Shown here in pieces: positions 10,750-20,335 of a DNA stretch of 64,000 bases; the first letter of the stretch is position 1, and every line of letters starts with the position of its first letter. A model generated the notes under the pieces. It did not search any database, was not told the DNA's origin, and saw only the letters and a list, made by a program, of their open reading frames with translations. Made by a program: the position numbers and the translations under genes. Origin of the DNA: Cycas panzhihuaensis (taxonomy: Eukaryota > Cycadophyta). The stretch spans positions 223,331,741 to 223,395,740 of the forward strand of contig CM041465.1 of NCBI GenBank assembly GCA_023213395.1. The letters are read 5' to 3'.

Positions 10750-10914
10750 CAGACGCAGCGTAAAATCGAAAACAAGAAAGGGGCCAAACAACCCCTGAAA
10801 ACCCGGTAAGACAACGAGACAGACTACTAGGAGCCTAGATGACTGCTAGGAGACTGACTTTGACCGCTTTGATCGATCGCAGTTATCGCGGTGGATAACT
10901 GCGAGAACGTCGGC

Positions 10915-12604
10915 ATGCCCATCCTAAGTTACCTGGAGATGGCGACCCAGGAGGACAAGGTGACCCTGAAGAGATGGGGCCTGTACATGGCCCTGAAGAC
11001 CCCCTAGTTCGCATCAGATTAGCAGCTCTTGGTTGATATCGTATCACACTGGGACAGGAGGAGGCATGTATTCCACTTGCCCCAGATAGGAGACATCACC
11101 ATCACCCCAGGAGATATCAAGCGGATCCTAGGGGTGCCAGCGACAGGGAGACCCGTGAGGCTAAGGACGCTGCCAAGACCGAGGCAAAGACATGTGAGGC
11201 GGCCTTCCTCCTCACGGGATGATAGGTGGGAGCGGAGGGGAGCCCCCCTCCAAACAGTACTCATGTCACAGATTCCTCGGGCGAGAAAACTCATTCTATT
11301 ATGCATTCTGTTCCAGATCTCCCAGAAACAGAACTACAGGGAGATTCCAGGAGGATGGGTGGACGCAGCACGTTGGTGCGAGGCCAGCGAGAGGATGGAC
11401 TGGGCCACTCTAGTTGCGGCGAACCTCGTTGCCCAACTAGACACCATCCGGAGATCGGGTAAAGGAGGTTTCTCTTACAACACACTATTGCAGTGCTGGT
11501 TTTTTGACCACTTTGTGGCAGTGGCACTGGCAGGGGGGCCATTCCCCATAGCGAGGTGGGCCCGATGGTCCACAGGTGGCAGACGAGACTCCGAGGGACA
11601 GAGGACCAGGCCCATGTCCGTCGGTCAGTCGACGCGACATTACTCGACCTCCTCACTTTGACCGACTACATAGCAGAGCCCTACAGAGCAGTGAGGTGGG
11701 AGAGTGATGACGGAGCAGGAGGAGCAGGAGCACCCATCGACGATGACAGTGACGATGGAGGCGACGACAGCAATGACAGGGGAGATGGGGTTGGCCCATC
11801 ACGACCTGCAGGAGAGGCAGGTCCATCACAATCATCAGAGGGAGCAGCAGGACCATCCGAGATTGCCATAGGAGGGGCAGGCCCATCAGGAGCTGCTGAG
11901 ACGAGCAGGGCGGCCGAGACCAGGGGGCGCAGGCTATGGATCGTGAGGAGATCCGGAGAGGCGAGGGTCAAGCCCCCGCCAGACGGAGGTAGAGGCGAGG
12001 ACGTGCTGAGGATGAGGCACTGCTACCAAGTGGCGGAGGCTGAGATGAGGATGTCGCCCGAGCAGAGGATCCGGCGTCCACGGCAGGTGAGTCCTAACCG
12101 TTTCCTTAGTCGTTTGACATCTAGATAGATCTTGATTTCATTTTATGATATGCAGCAAGGATACACACTGACACATGGCATGTTGCATTGGTAGGAGTAG
12201 TAGAGGTGCAGAGGCTGGTTGAGGCCATGGTGAGGGAGATATTCCCTCAGGTCTACGCAGAGGGGCAACCGCCCATCCAGACAGAGGATGCGCCTAGATC
12301 AGCGGGAGCCTACATGCAGGCGTTCACTCCATTGGCAAGGGTCAGAGACATCTGGGCTGCAGAGACCCAGGAGCACATGGTGTTTCGAGGGCGGCTGTAG
12401 CGAGAGCTCGACATGACCAGGGGTGAGCGGGACGAGCTGTGCGGACGGGTCCAGGCCTTGGAGAGCCAGAGCGGACTAGGAGGAGACGCAGGGAGTATCA
12501 CTCGCCTGGTAGTCCTAGAGGAGCACCTTAAGGCGTTGGAGGAGAAGTTCAGAGCTATAGAGGAGGGACTCCGAGGCGAGAGGGATCGCATCCAGTCATT
12601 ATGA
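10915..12604 (+). pseudogene. plant-mobile-domain-like gene, antisense to inner Tat
   Basis: The start is taken at the ATG at 10915 (MPILSYLEM). Its frame contains HLPQIGDITITPGDIKRIL and GVPATGRPV, the characteristic opening of plant mobile domain (aminotransferase-like) proteins, then GGWVDAARWCEASERM and FSYNTLLQCWFFDHF. Two stops (about 11008 and 11023) and a frameshift near 11570 break it. The next frame gives TLTDYIAEPYRAVRW, an acidic Asp/Gly/Ser-rich linker, then RQ at a CAG/GTGAGT donor (12086). After the intron the protein resumes with RLVEAMVREIFPQVY, one TAG at about 12398, and a charged coiled coil (about 12413-12600). It is transcribed opposite to gag-pol. The outer copy has the same gene in the same place, so it belongs to the family. 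Function is unknown; related domains occur in plant MAIN-type proteins and in some gypsy and MULE elements. Confidence 0.75.
12087..12211 (+). other. predicted intron in the antisense gene
   Basis: The donor CAG/GTGAGT at 12086/12087 matches the plant consensus. The acceptor GTGCAG ending at 12211 joins phase 0 to phase 0 and links the two open frames. An earlier acceptor (TATGCAG ending 12155) leads into stops, so it is less likely. Confidence 0.5.
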
Positions 12605-13489
12605 CCAAATTAGTGGCATAGATGGTCTCGAGGTCGAGCAGGAGCCAGACACACACACACAATGGCCACGACCCGAGACGACCTCAGGACGAGGAGAGCG
12701 AGTAGCTCATGAGGCCCAGGAGGAGCCTCGCAGGGATGTGGTCCCTAGGAGAGGGATCACACAGACCGAGGGATGGGACCCCAGGATCAGGACAACAATA
12801 GTAGATGAGATGCATATAGACATAGTTTTGACGGGAAAGCGCGGGCCTCAAGGGGGTCATATGTAGACTCACATGATTGTACCCCCCCGCAAGGATCCCG
12901 GCTTCCCACACACATGATGTACTATGACATTTTTTGATATATATATACATGGGGTAATTGGAACCCCATTTTTGACATGAAATGGTGTGTATCATATACG
13001 ATAGAGATAGCATGTATGATTTACTTTTGTAAATGAATATTTTGTATGTTATAAATGTCTGTATGTAAAGATGTAAATATGTAAATATGTTTTGTTGTAA
13101 TATACGCATGTGTTTCCTTCCATGTATGGCAATATGTCTAATAGGAGCACACACATCCACCGTAAGTAGAGGTGATCGAGAGGTGTGAGGTTAGAAAATA
13201 GGGCGACATGCACGTCCACAGGGGAGCATAGCGGAATATGCGAAGGAAACGATAAGCACGAGAGGGGAGTAATGATACTCCACAGCATCGTCCTAGTTGG
13301 GGGATGCCCAAATAGGAGTACAAAGGTTTACAAGAGCACACGGGAACGCGGGTTCCGTGGGAGGAACCAGAAGAAGAACCGAAAATCCACCTTAAATCGC
13401 CATTCTACCCGTGGTTGGGAGGAATGGGAACGACTTAAAATGGTAGTTTAGGCTTGTTTCGGAGCATGGCGAAGAAAAGAGCGGAAAGA
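12605..13489. other. convergent 3' region between antisense gene and integrase
   Basis: Both the antisense gene and gag-pol end here. It has short CA and TA runs (near 12650 and 12937) and AT-rich DNA at 12900-13140, which may serve as poly(A) regions. In the outer copy the same place holds a 0.95-kb microsatellite. Confidence 0.5.
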
Positions 13490-14859
13490 TCACGCGTAAA
13501 ACTTCTTGAGGAACTTTCCATTGACCGCTTTCTCAAATTCCAAGCCATCTAAGGTGGCGATCCTGTATGCGCCGTTATCGAGGCTTTCAAGAACGACGAA
13601 GGGGCCTACCCACTTGGGCCTAAATTTGGCCAAGCGATCATAAAGATACTCCAATCTGAGGACATGGTCCCTAGGGCATAAAGGACGAGCACGAAGACGT
13701 TTGTCATGTGTCCTTTGCAAGCGGGCTTTTAAAGCGAGGTTCGCTTGATAAGCCGCTAAGCGCTTCTCATCCAGGGCTTCGAGGTCTAGGAGGCGAGCCT
13801 AACGAATAGACTCCTCGTCAATGAGGCCTCGAAGGAAAACCCGAAGAGAAGGGACCTCCACTTCTAACGGGAGTATCGCTTCGGTTCCGTAGACTAACGA
13901 GAATGGGGTTATTCTGGTAGCCGTCCGGATGGAAGTACGATAAGCCCATAGAGCGGAAGGGAGTTGGATATGCCAGTCTCTTTGAGACTGGGCGACAGTT
14001 TTCTTCAAGATGCCGACGAGCGCTTTATTGAAAGATTCAACTTGCCCGTTTGCTTGGGGGTAATAAGGGGATGATGTCTTGTGCAAGATCTTGAATTTCT
14101 CGCACAATTCGTCCATTTCCTTATTACAGAAGGAAGTTCCATTATCTGTAATTAGGATATCTGGAATTTCGAAATGACAGATAATATGCTGGTAGATGAA
14201 AGTGGCTATCGTCTTGCCAGGGGTAGTGGACAGGGGGATTGCCTCTGCCTATTTAGTGAAGTATTTAGTAGCGGTTAAGATATATTTATGTTGCGCGGAA
14301 GATGGCGGTGATATAGCCCCAATGAGGTCTAAACCCCATTGAGAAAAGGGCCACAGAGACACGATAGGGTGCAACACCTCAGAAGGTAAGTGAGAGATGT
14401 TGGCATGCTCCTGACAACGCCGACATCTAAGGGCATAAGTGTGGGCATCCTTGAACAAGGACGGCCAGTAATAGCCCATACGGAGGATCCTTTGGGCCAT
14501 GGATTGGCCTCCAAAGTGGCCCCCACAAATGCCATGGTGGCATTCGCGGAGTATTTGGTCTGGTTCGTCAGGGGCGACGTAGCGAAGCAGGATCCCGTCG
14601 AAAGATCTCTTGTACAACACTTCATCTACGAGGAAGTATTGTCTAGCAGTGGCGCGGATACGCGACCTAACCTTGTTACTGGCTTCGGGGCGATATTCTT
14701 GCTGGGTCAAATATCGCACAATGTCGCCATACCACTCATTATCGGCGAGTGGGTGAGGAGAAGCGTCTTGGACGGTCATAATAGACTCGTCCGGGAAAGA
14801 GTCGTCGACGGGAACGCCGCTCGCGTTGGGAATGGCAGTATCGGCTAATTGCTCTGCTA
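13490..14859 (-). pseudogene. inner Tat integrase
   Basis: Integrase inserts element DNA into the host chromosome. The zinc-binding region is seen in ECHHGICGGHFG and LRCRRCQEH (about 14555-14380). The catalytic core has Asp in GLDLIGAI, Asp in ILITDNGTSFCNKEM and Glu in YYPQANGQVESFNKAL, so the DDE triad is present. The C-terminal module KWVGPFVVLES and GAYRIATLDG (near 13620-13540) is the GPY/F domain; no chromodomain follows. Stops lie at 14251-14249 (Trp to TAG after YFTK) and 13801-13799. The protein ends FLKKFYA at 13490. It is in the same frame as RT. Confidence 0.88.
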
Positions 14860-16159
14860 CTATCATTCCCTTCTTCGACTTCCTGTTGACGACTTGCAAG
14901 TCGAATTCTTGGAGCAGGACGGCCCAACGACCCGCCCTACCTGTCAAATTCGAACGGGTAAGCAAGTAACGCAAGGGATCGGATTGGACGATCATCTTGG
15001 TTGTATTACCGAGTAAGTAATGCCGGAATTTCTTGGTCGCATGGACCAAGGAGAGGCATTCCTTTTCGGTAGGGGGATAGTTTAATTCAGCGGCAACGAG
15101 AGTGCGTTTGACGAAATAAATAACCCTCTCAGTTCCCGAATCATCCTCCTGAGCGAGCATTGCGCCCAGGGATTCGTCGATTACCGAGGTGTACAGGATG
15201 AAGGGCCTATCAAAGAGAGGAGGCGCCAGCGTAGGGGTGGAAACGAGAGCTTCCTTGAGCCCTACAAAGGCCTTTTGGGTCTTGTCCGACCAGACAAAAG
15301 GGGCTCCTTTCTTTAATAGGTTCGTAAGAGGCTTGGCATTTATGGCGAAATCTGACAAAAAACGCCTCAAGAAACCAAGCCTGCCTAGAAACGACTTAAT
15401 TTGTCGTTGGGTCCTAGGCGGTGGCATGTCAAGGATTGCCTTGACTTTTTCCGGATCGATTTGGATTCCTTGTTGGGACACGAGGAAACCCAAGAGTTTG
15501 CCTGAGGTGACGGCAAACACGCATTTCAACGGGTTTAGACTAATATGATACTTGCGACATCTGGCAAAGATGGCGCGCAAGTCGGAGGGATGGTGGGCTA
15601 TAGAACGCGAAAGGCCCATCATATCATCCATGAAGACCTCCATCGTATTGTTGATGAGGTCGTGAAAGATAAAATGCATGGCTCTTTAATAAGTAGCCCC
15701 TGCATTCTTAAGACCAAAGGGCATTGCCTTGTAGGCAAAGGTACCCCATGGCGTAGTGAAGGCCGTCTTATGACGGTCTTTCGGGAGAAATCTAAATCTG
15801 GTTGTAGCCGGAGAAGCCGTCCATCAAGGACATAACTTCAAATCTGGCCATACGATTGATTATTTGATCGATGAAAGGAAGAGGAAAGTTGTCTTTGGGA
15901 CAAGCGTTGTTTATGTCGTGAAAATCGACACAAATATGAATAGTCCCGTTCTTCTTAGCAACGAGAATGATATTCGATACCCACTTGGGGTAGTCGATGG
16001 AGGAAATGAGTCCCGCCTCCAGAAGCTTCTCAACTTCCATCTTAATGGCAGTTGAAAGCTTCGGGTGAAGGGGACGCTGCTTCTGACGCACGGGGTGAGC
16101 GTCAGGAAAGGTCATAAGGTTATGCGTGACGATGGAGGGGTCAATGCCCTTCATGTCCG
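14860..16159 (-). pseudogene. inner Tat reverse transcriptase and RNase H
   Basis: The RT shows ICVDFHDINNACPKDNFPLP, then LPFIDQIINRM, the first catalytic Asp in MDGFSGYNQ, PFGLKNAGATY, and FMDD in VFMDDMMGLSR in place of YxDD. A one-base insertion near 15785 (GAAAGACC for GAAGACC) shifts the frame; TAG at 15794 and TAA near 15682 replace Gln codons. The RNase H follows with FILYTSVIDESLGAML: the position of the first catalytic Asp is Ser. TEKECLSLV (Glu) and QSDPLRYLL (Asp) are kept. The outer copy also lacks that Asp (YTLATDES), so the loss belongs to the family and fits the presence of a second RNase H. Confidence 0.88.
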
Positions 16160-18065
16160 AGTAGTCCCACGCGAATACATCGTGGAATTCCCGGAACAGG
16201 AGGGTGTATTCCCTCACTTCGTCAGGGCTACATTCCGCTCCTACCTTGATGACCTTGTCCGGGGCAAGGACTATGTCCTGGGTTGCCCCCATGCACATGG
16301 CATTCCCCTCCTCGAAATGGAGGGGGGCAAGATCAACCGGAAGAGAAGAAATGGAAGAAGGGATCGGGTCGGCTAATGGGGACCCAATCGCTAAGACCTT
16401 CTGGTGGCCATGCTTGTGGTGACCAGGAGGCAAACTCGACATGGAACCAGCTAAGTATTCCAGCAAAGCCTCGTCGTCTTTGAAGTAGTCCACCCCATGG
16501 ATGACCTGACTTTGAATGGATGAGGCGCTGGATAGCGTGGGAGCGATAGGACCGGTATGGCCTGAAAACTGCCCATCATCCCTAAGGGACTCTGAAGGAG
16601 AGTCAAGGAGAGGTCCCTTGTAAAAAGCAAGAGGGAAACTCTCAGCATCGTCACCTATGGGAGGCGACGGGATGGAAGAGCCAGGAACGTGATAATCAAC
16701 ATGTGCAATGTCATGTGACATGTGAAAGTGGCCTGGCTCTACAACAAAAGAGGCCCTAGGAGGGAGCCTAGGGCTAAGAAGACGCCCCACATTAGTGTGG
16801 AGGAACGAGACTGGGTGGGGACGATCCTCGTCCTCACTATGGGATCCGTCGTTATCAAACACGGCGAGATACCCATAGCTCCCGACACCAATAGGAGCAA
16901 AACGCGTCAAACCAGGAGAAGAAGGTGTGGGATCTTCTTCTCGGTAAGAGGAATCGGGGATTCCAATGGAGCAAGCTGAAGCATGGTCGGAAGGGCGTTT
17001 GTTTCCCTTCGTATGGCCATGGCTTGCCTGGGCGGAAGGTCTAGCTGGTTTAGCGAGCGATTGCTCACGGAAGACAACTTTCATTTGTCCATTATGGACA
17101 AATTTAAGTTGCCCCCAATTGGTAGAACACACGACTCCTATTTGGTCAAGCCATGGTCGACCCAGAAGCAAGTTGTAATCAACATCGACATCGAGGATGA
17201 TGATGTCGGTAACGACAGTCTTGTCCTCGAGGGTAAGGGGTATCGAGACAGATCCTAAGGGAGTCTTCTCGCTACCGTCATAACCCTGACAACGCCATGG
17301 AACAGGTTCTAAGGCGGAGATGCCAAGCTCTTGCATAACGCGTAAGGGCATGGCGTTGACGGAAGAACCGTTGTCCACGACGGTTCTCCGCAACCTGTAA
17401 TAAGGAGTATTTATAGTAATAGTGAAAGGGAAGTTCCATTGGCGTTCCCTTCCACTAGATGTGGGAAGGTCTTTGGGATCGAAGGAGATAACGGGTTCAC
17501 CGCTTGGGATTGTACCCAAGGCATGAACGGACGCGTCATTCGATCCAAGAACTTCTAAGAGGAGCGCTCGTTGCTCCGAGCAACTTCTCAAGACGTCCAT
17601 GATAGACATCCCGGCAGCCACAATAAGAAGCTCTTCGACTATGGAGAAAGGCTTACCCCTCCCTGTGGGTTGGGTAAGGGCTCTCCTAAAGTCGAATCGA
17701 CCGGAGCGGATGGGAATGCTCTTGGGAAGTGTAGGAATCTCCGGAGGAGTAGCTTCTGGAGGGGGATCGAGTTGCGAGGTAGGCGCAGAGGCACCTGTTG
17801 CCTCCTTCACGGCTTGAGACCGGGTTAACGCGTAAAGATGAGTGGTCTCGAGCATTTGAATCACCTTCTTTCCCTTGTTGCGGGGCCACGAGAGTGATGG
17901 AGCATGACGGTCAGGGGAGCACGAAGGGGAAGGCGACCTTCGCACACCCTTCCCTCTACCATGTGAAGGGCAGGAATCGGGAGATCTATCCCGATTCTGA
18001 CTGTTCCTTTGCTGAACATCTCGACCACGTTCCCCATGTTTGGGGAACGAGTCTCTATGAACGGG
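16160..18065 (-). pseudogene. inner Tat protease and linker
   Basis: An open stretch of 717 codons (17945-15792) begins in a Ser/Pro/Arg-rich region, continues with GKKVIQMLETTHLY, and holds the protease: RRTVVDNGSSVNAMPLRVM has DNGS where many retropepsins have DTG or DSG. LDVDVDYNLLLGRPWLDQ is the second protease block. A long acidic and Ser/Pro linker (GSYGYLAVFDNDG) joins it to RT at about EYSDMKG. The frame is the same as the end of gag, separated only by a TAG at 18068-18066, so gag and pol were one polyprotein frame. Confidence 0.85.
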
Positions 18066-20154
18066 CTAATCGAGGTTAGGCCTCGATGCTCGCCTAGGGG
18101 ATGAATCGCACGGCGGGGCATCGCGTGGGTGCTGTGCCCGGCAATGCGAATCGTCATGGAAACACTCCTTGTGGACAGAGCACCACCTCTTCTCAAGGGG
18201 AGGATCGGTCCTCCTTGCTTGAGAAGGCTGGGTGTTACCCCCTTTGGGGGGCATCGCATGAGAAGCCTCACGAATGTGTTTATGGGAGGTCGGCGACGAA
18301 GGAGGCTGGAGTTTTAGCTCCTTCATCGTGCGCTCAAATGAGCGAATAACGGAGGTAAGGGGATCTAGGGTCCTCTCGGTCGGATGAGAGGTGGACCTAG
18401 CGGGCTGCGAAGGTTTGGTTTCCTTCACTGGAGGAGGCGCCTCATAACATTGTGAGGGCTTAGGAGGTTTCTTGAGTCCAGCTTGGATCTCAATGGCCTC
18501 CAAAGCCAAACACCTCGTGATTGCGGAGTTACACGTGGTTGCCCCCATCTTGAGGACTTCCACATGCACTTCGGGACGAAGTGCATTGACAAAGAGATCC
18601 CTCTTCAACTCCTCAGGCAATGTGGCCTTGGTGGAGTGAAGAAGATCGTGAAAGCGTCACACAAAGTCATGATTCATCTCGTCGTGACCTTGTTTAAGCG
18701 ACAGAAGCGCCTTCATTCCGCTTTCGAATGGGCGGGCCACGCCAAAATAGTTGACGAACTCGTCCACCAATTGCTGGAACGAAGAGATCGAATGAGCAGG
18801 AAGACGGTAAAACCACTTGAGGGTATCGCCCTGCAAGGACCGCGGAAATAGCTTCATAAGGATATGGTCGTAAGCCCAATAATCGATGCACGCCATAGAA
18901 AAAGTCACAGACATGCTCGGTTGGGTCTTGCGACGAAGTCCCGTCAAATTTGGGAACTTCAGGAGGGTGAGGCGGCAGGTTAGTCCTTAGCGCCTCAACA
19001 TATAATGGCGTCGACCTATAGTCCACGAAAGGACGTGTCCTAGCTTGGGCTAATGGATCGACGACTGGCAAATGAATGGATGGGGGTGGTAGACCCATCC
19101 CTCCTTGGGGAAACGCCCCTTGTTGGAAAGGGGGTTGTAGGTAGATGCTTTGGAAAGGAGGTATGCTCCCTTGCGATGATACAGCAACAAGAGTTGCACT
19201 AGACGACGGAAACGAAGGGTGAGGGACTGGGTTTTGCCCATATGGGCCACCCGTAGGTGGTGCAACCCCATATGGGTGCAACGGGTCCACCCTATAAACA
19301 TGAAGATGGTTTCCCCTAGCTTGCCCCCAAGGTTGAGATGTGTAACCTGGGGGCACGTAAAGGGAATGACCACCAGCAGAGCTTTGAACGTATGCAGGAG
19401 TGGGTCCTACATAGTTAACAGTGGCAGTACTAGCAGGACCTCAAGGCCTACTAGGGAACGCGTGTGCCACATTCGAAGGTGGCGCATGCGTTTGACTCGG
19501 AAGCGGCATGCTGACCCCGAGTTGGGGAAAGGACATGCCACGAGCGGGTCCTGAAGAAGTAGGACCACGACTAGAAATAGGCGGCGCAACGCTTGTCTTG
19601 GGAGCCGGGGTAGACACGGTGTAGGACGAGTGTGCGCGGGCAGTGGCATCAATCGTGGTAGAAGGCGTAGGGATGGACGAGGAAGATGCTACATTGCGCA
19701 ACACTTTCTCAAACCATCTAGGATGCAGCTGGCGGTGAGTTGTTCGAAAATACTCGCTAATCGCCTCGACTACATCGGCAGGAGGGGTATCCTCGTAGCC
19801 ATACGAAGTTGACGGGATCTCAAACGTAGGGGACCCCTCAGGACACTCCTCATAAGGCTCACCCATGGGATGGTGAGTCTCATGAGGAGCTGGATCTTTC
19901 GTTGCATGGGCGGAAGGGCGAAAGTCATCAGGGTGGAAATGGTCATCTGGATAGTAGATGGAATCATCGCCCTCATGGGCGGATTCTGGAATAGATGCGG
20001 GGAACTCTTGAGTTCCCGAGGTCATGGCATGGTAAGCCCAATCGGACGGGTAACCTTCCATTGTCAAATCGGGGTTCGATGACGGAAGGGAATGAGGCAA
20101 TTGGCCTTCTAACAACGACGGCAAACCTTGCAAATGACGCAAGAAACGTCGCAT
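18066..20154 (-). pseudogene. inner Tat gag
   Basis: The start is the ATG at 20154 (MRRFLRHLQ), 162 bases after the primer site. The N-terminal half is Pro/Ser/His-rich and disordered. The capsid-like part has VPKFDGTSSQDPTEHV, LKWFYRLPAHSISSFQQLV and DEFVNYFG, typical of Tat-type gag. LPEELKRDLFVNAL and LALEAIEI follow, then a variant knuckle CSVHKECFHDDSHC (C-x2-H-x4-H-x4-C). Defects: TGA at 19443-19441 (Arg to stop), a frameshift near 18905 and a stop at 18659-18657. Total length is about 695 codons. Nothing identifies a nuclear or membrane signal. Confidence 0.85.
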
Positions 20155-20315
20155 GCAATGCCTTTGCGAGCATTGTTAGAAGAAACAAAGAAGACAAGAA
20201 GGGAAGTGAAGCGTGCATGTTGGGGGTTGCCCAACTGAAAACACGAAATACGAAACTACCTAGAGGCAAGAACACCGACAAGAAGGGGAAGTGAATTTAG
20301 CTCCCTTACTGGCAG

Positions 20316-20334
20316 TTCCCCTGTATGGTCGCCA
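20316..20334 (-). other. primer-binding site of inner Tat
   Basis: On the minus strand TGGCGACCATACAGGGGAA begins one base after the LTR end (GTTTCA, C). TGGCGAC...GGGGA is the form seen in Tat-group elements and is thought to bind a tRNA other than initiator Met, probably tRNA-Arg. The tRNA identity is not verified. Confidence 0.75.
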
Positions 20335-20335
20335 G

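Larger units (their letters stand above)
9685..10914. other. spacer between aRNH and the opposite-strand gene; likely divergent regulatory region
   Basis: No supported protein on either strand. For the plus-strand gene it would be promoter and leader: a TATA box at 10212 and several GGTACC/GGTATC palindromes at 10639-10749. For the minus strand it precedes the aRNH ORF and holds a pyrimidine-rich tract and acceptor near 9702. Confidence 0.5.

Noticed and set aside
11019-11971. Minus-strand open frames opposite the antisense gene
   Set aside because: Shadows of the plus-strand mobile-domain gene; low-complexity Pro/Ser/Leu content.
14390-17828. Plus-strand open frames of 60-152 codons inside inner Tat pol
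   Set aside because: They are complementary-strand shadows of the minus-strand gag-pol frame, without motifs of their own.
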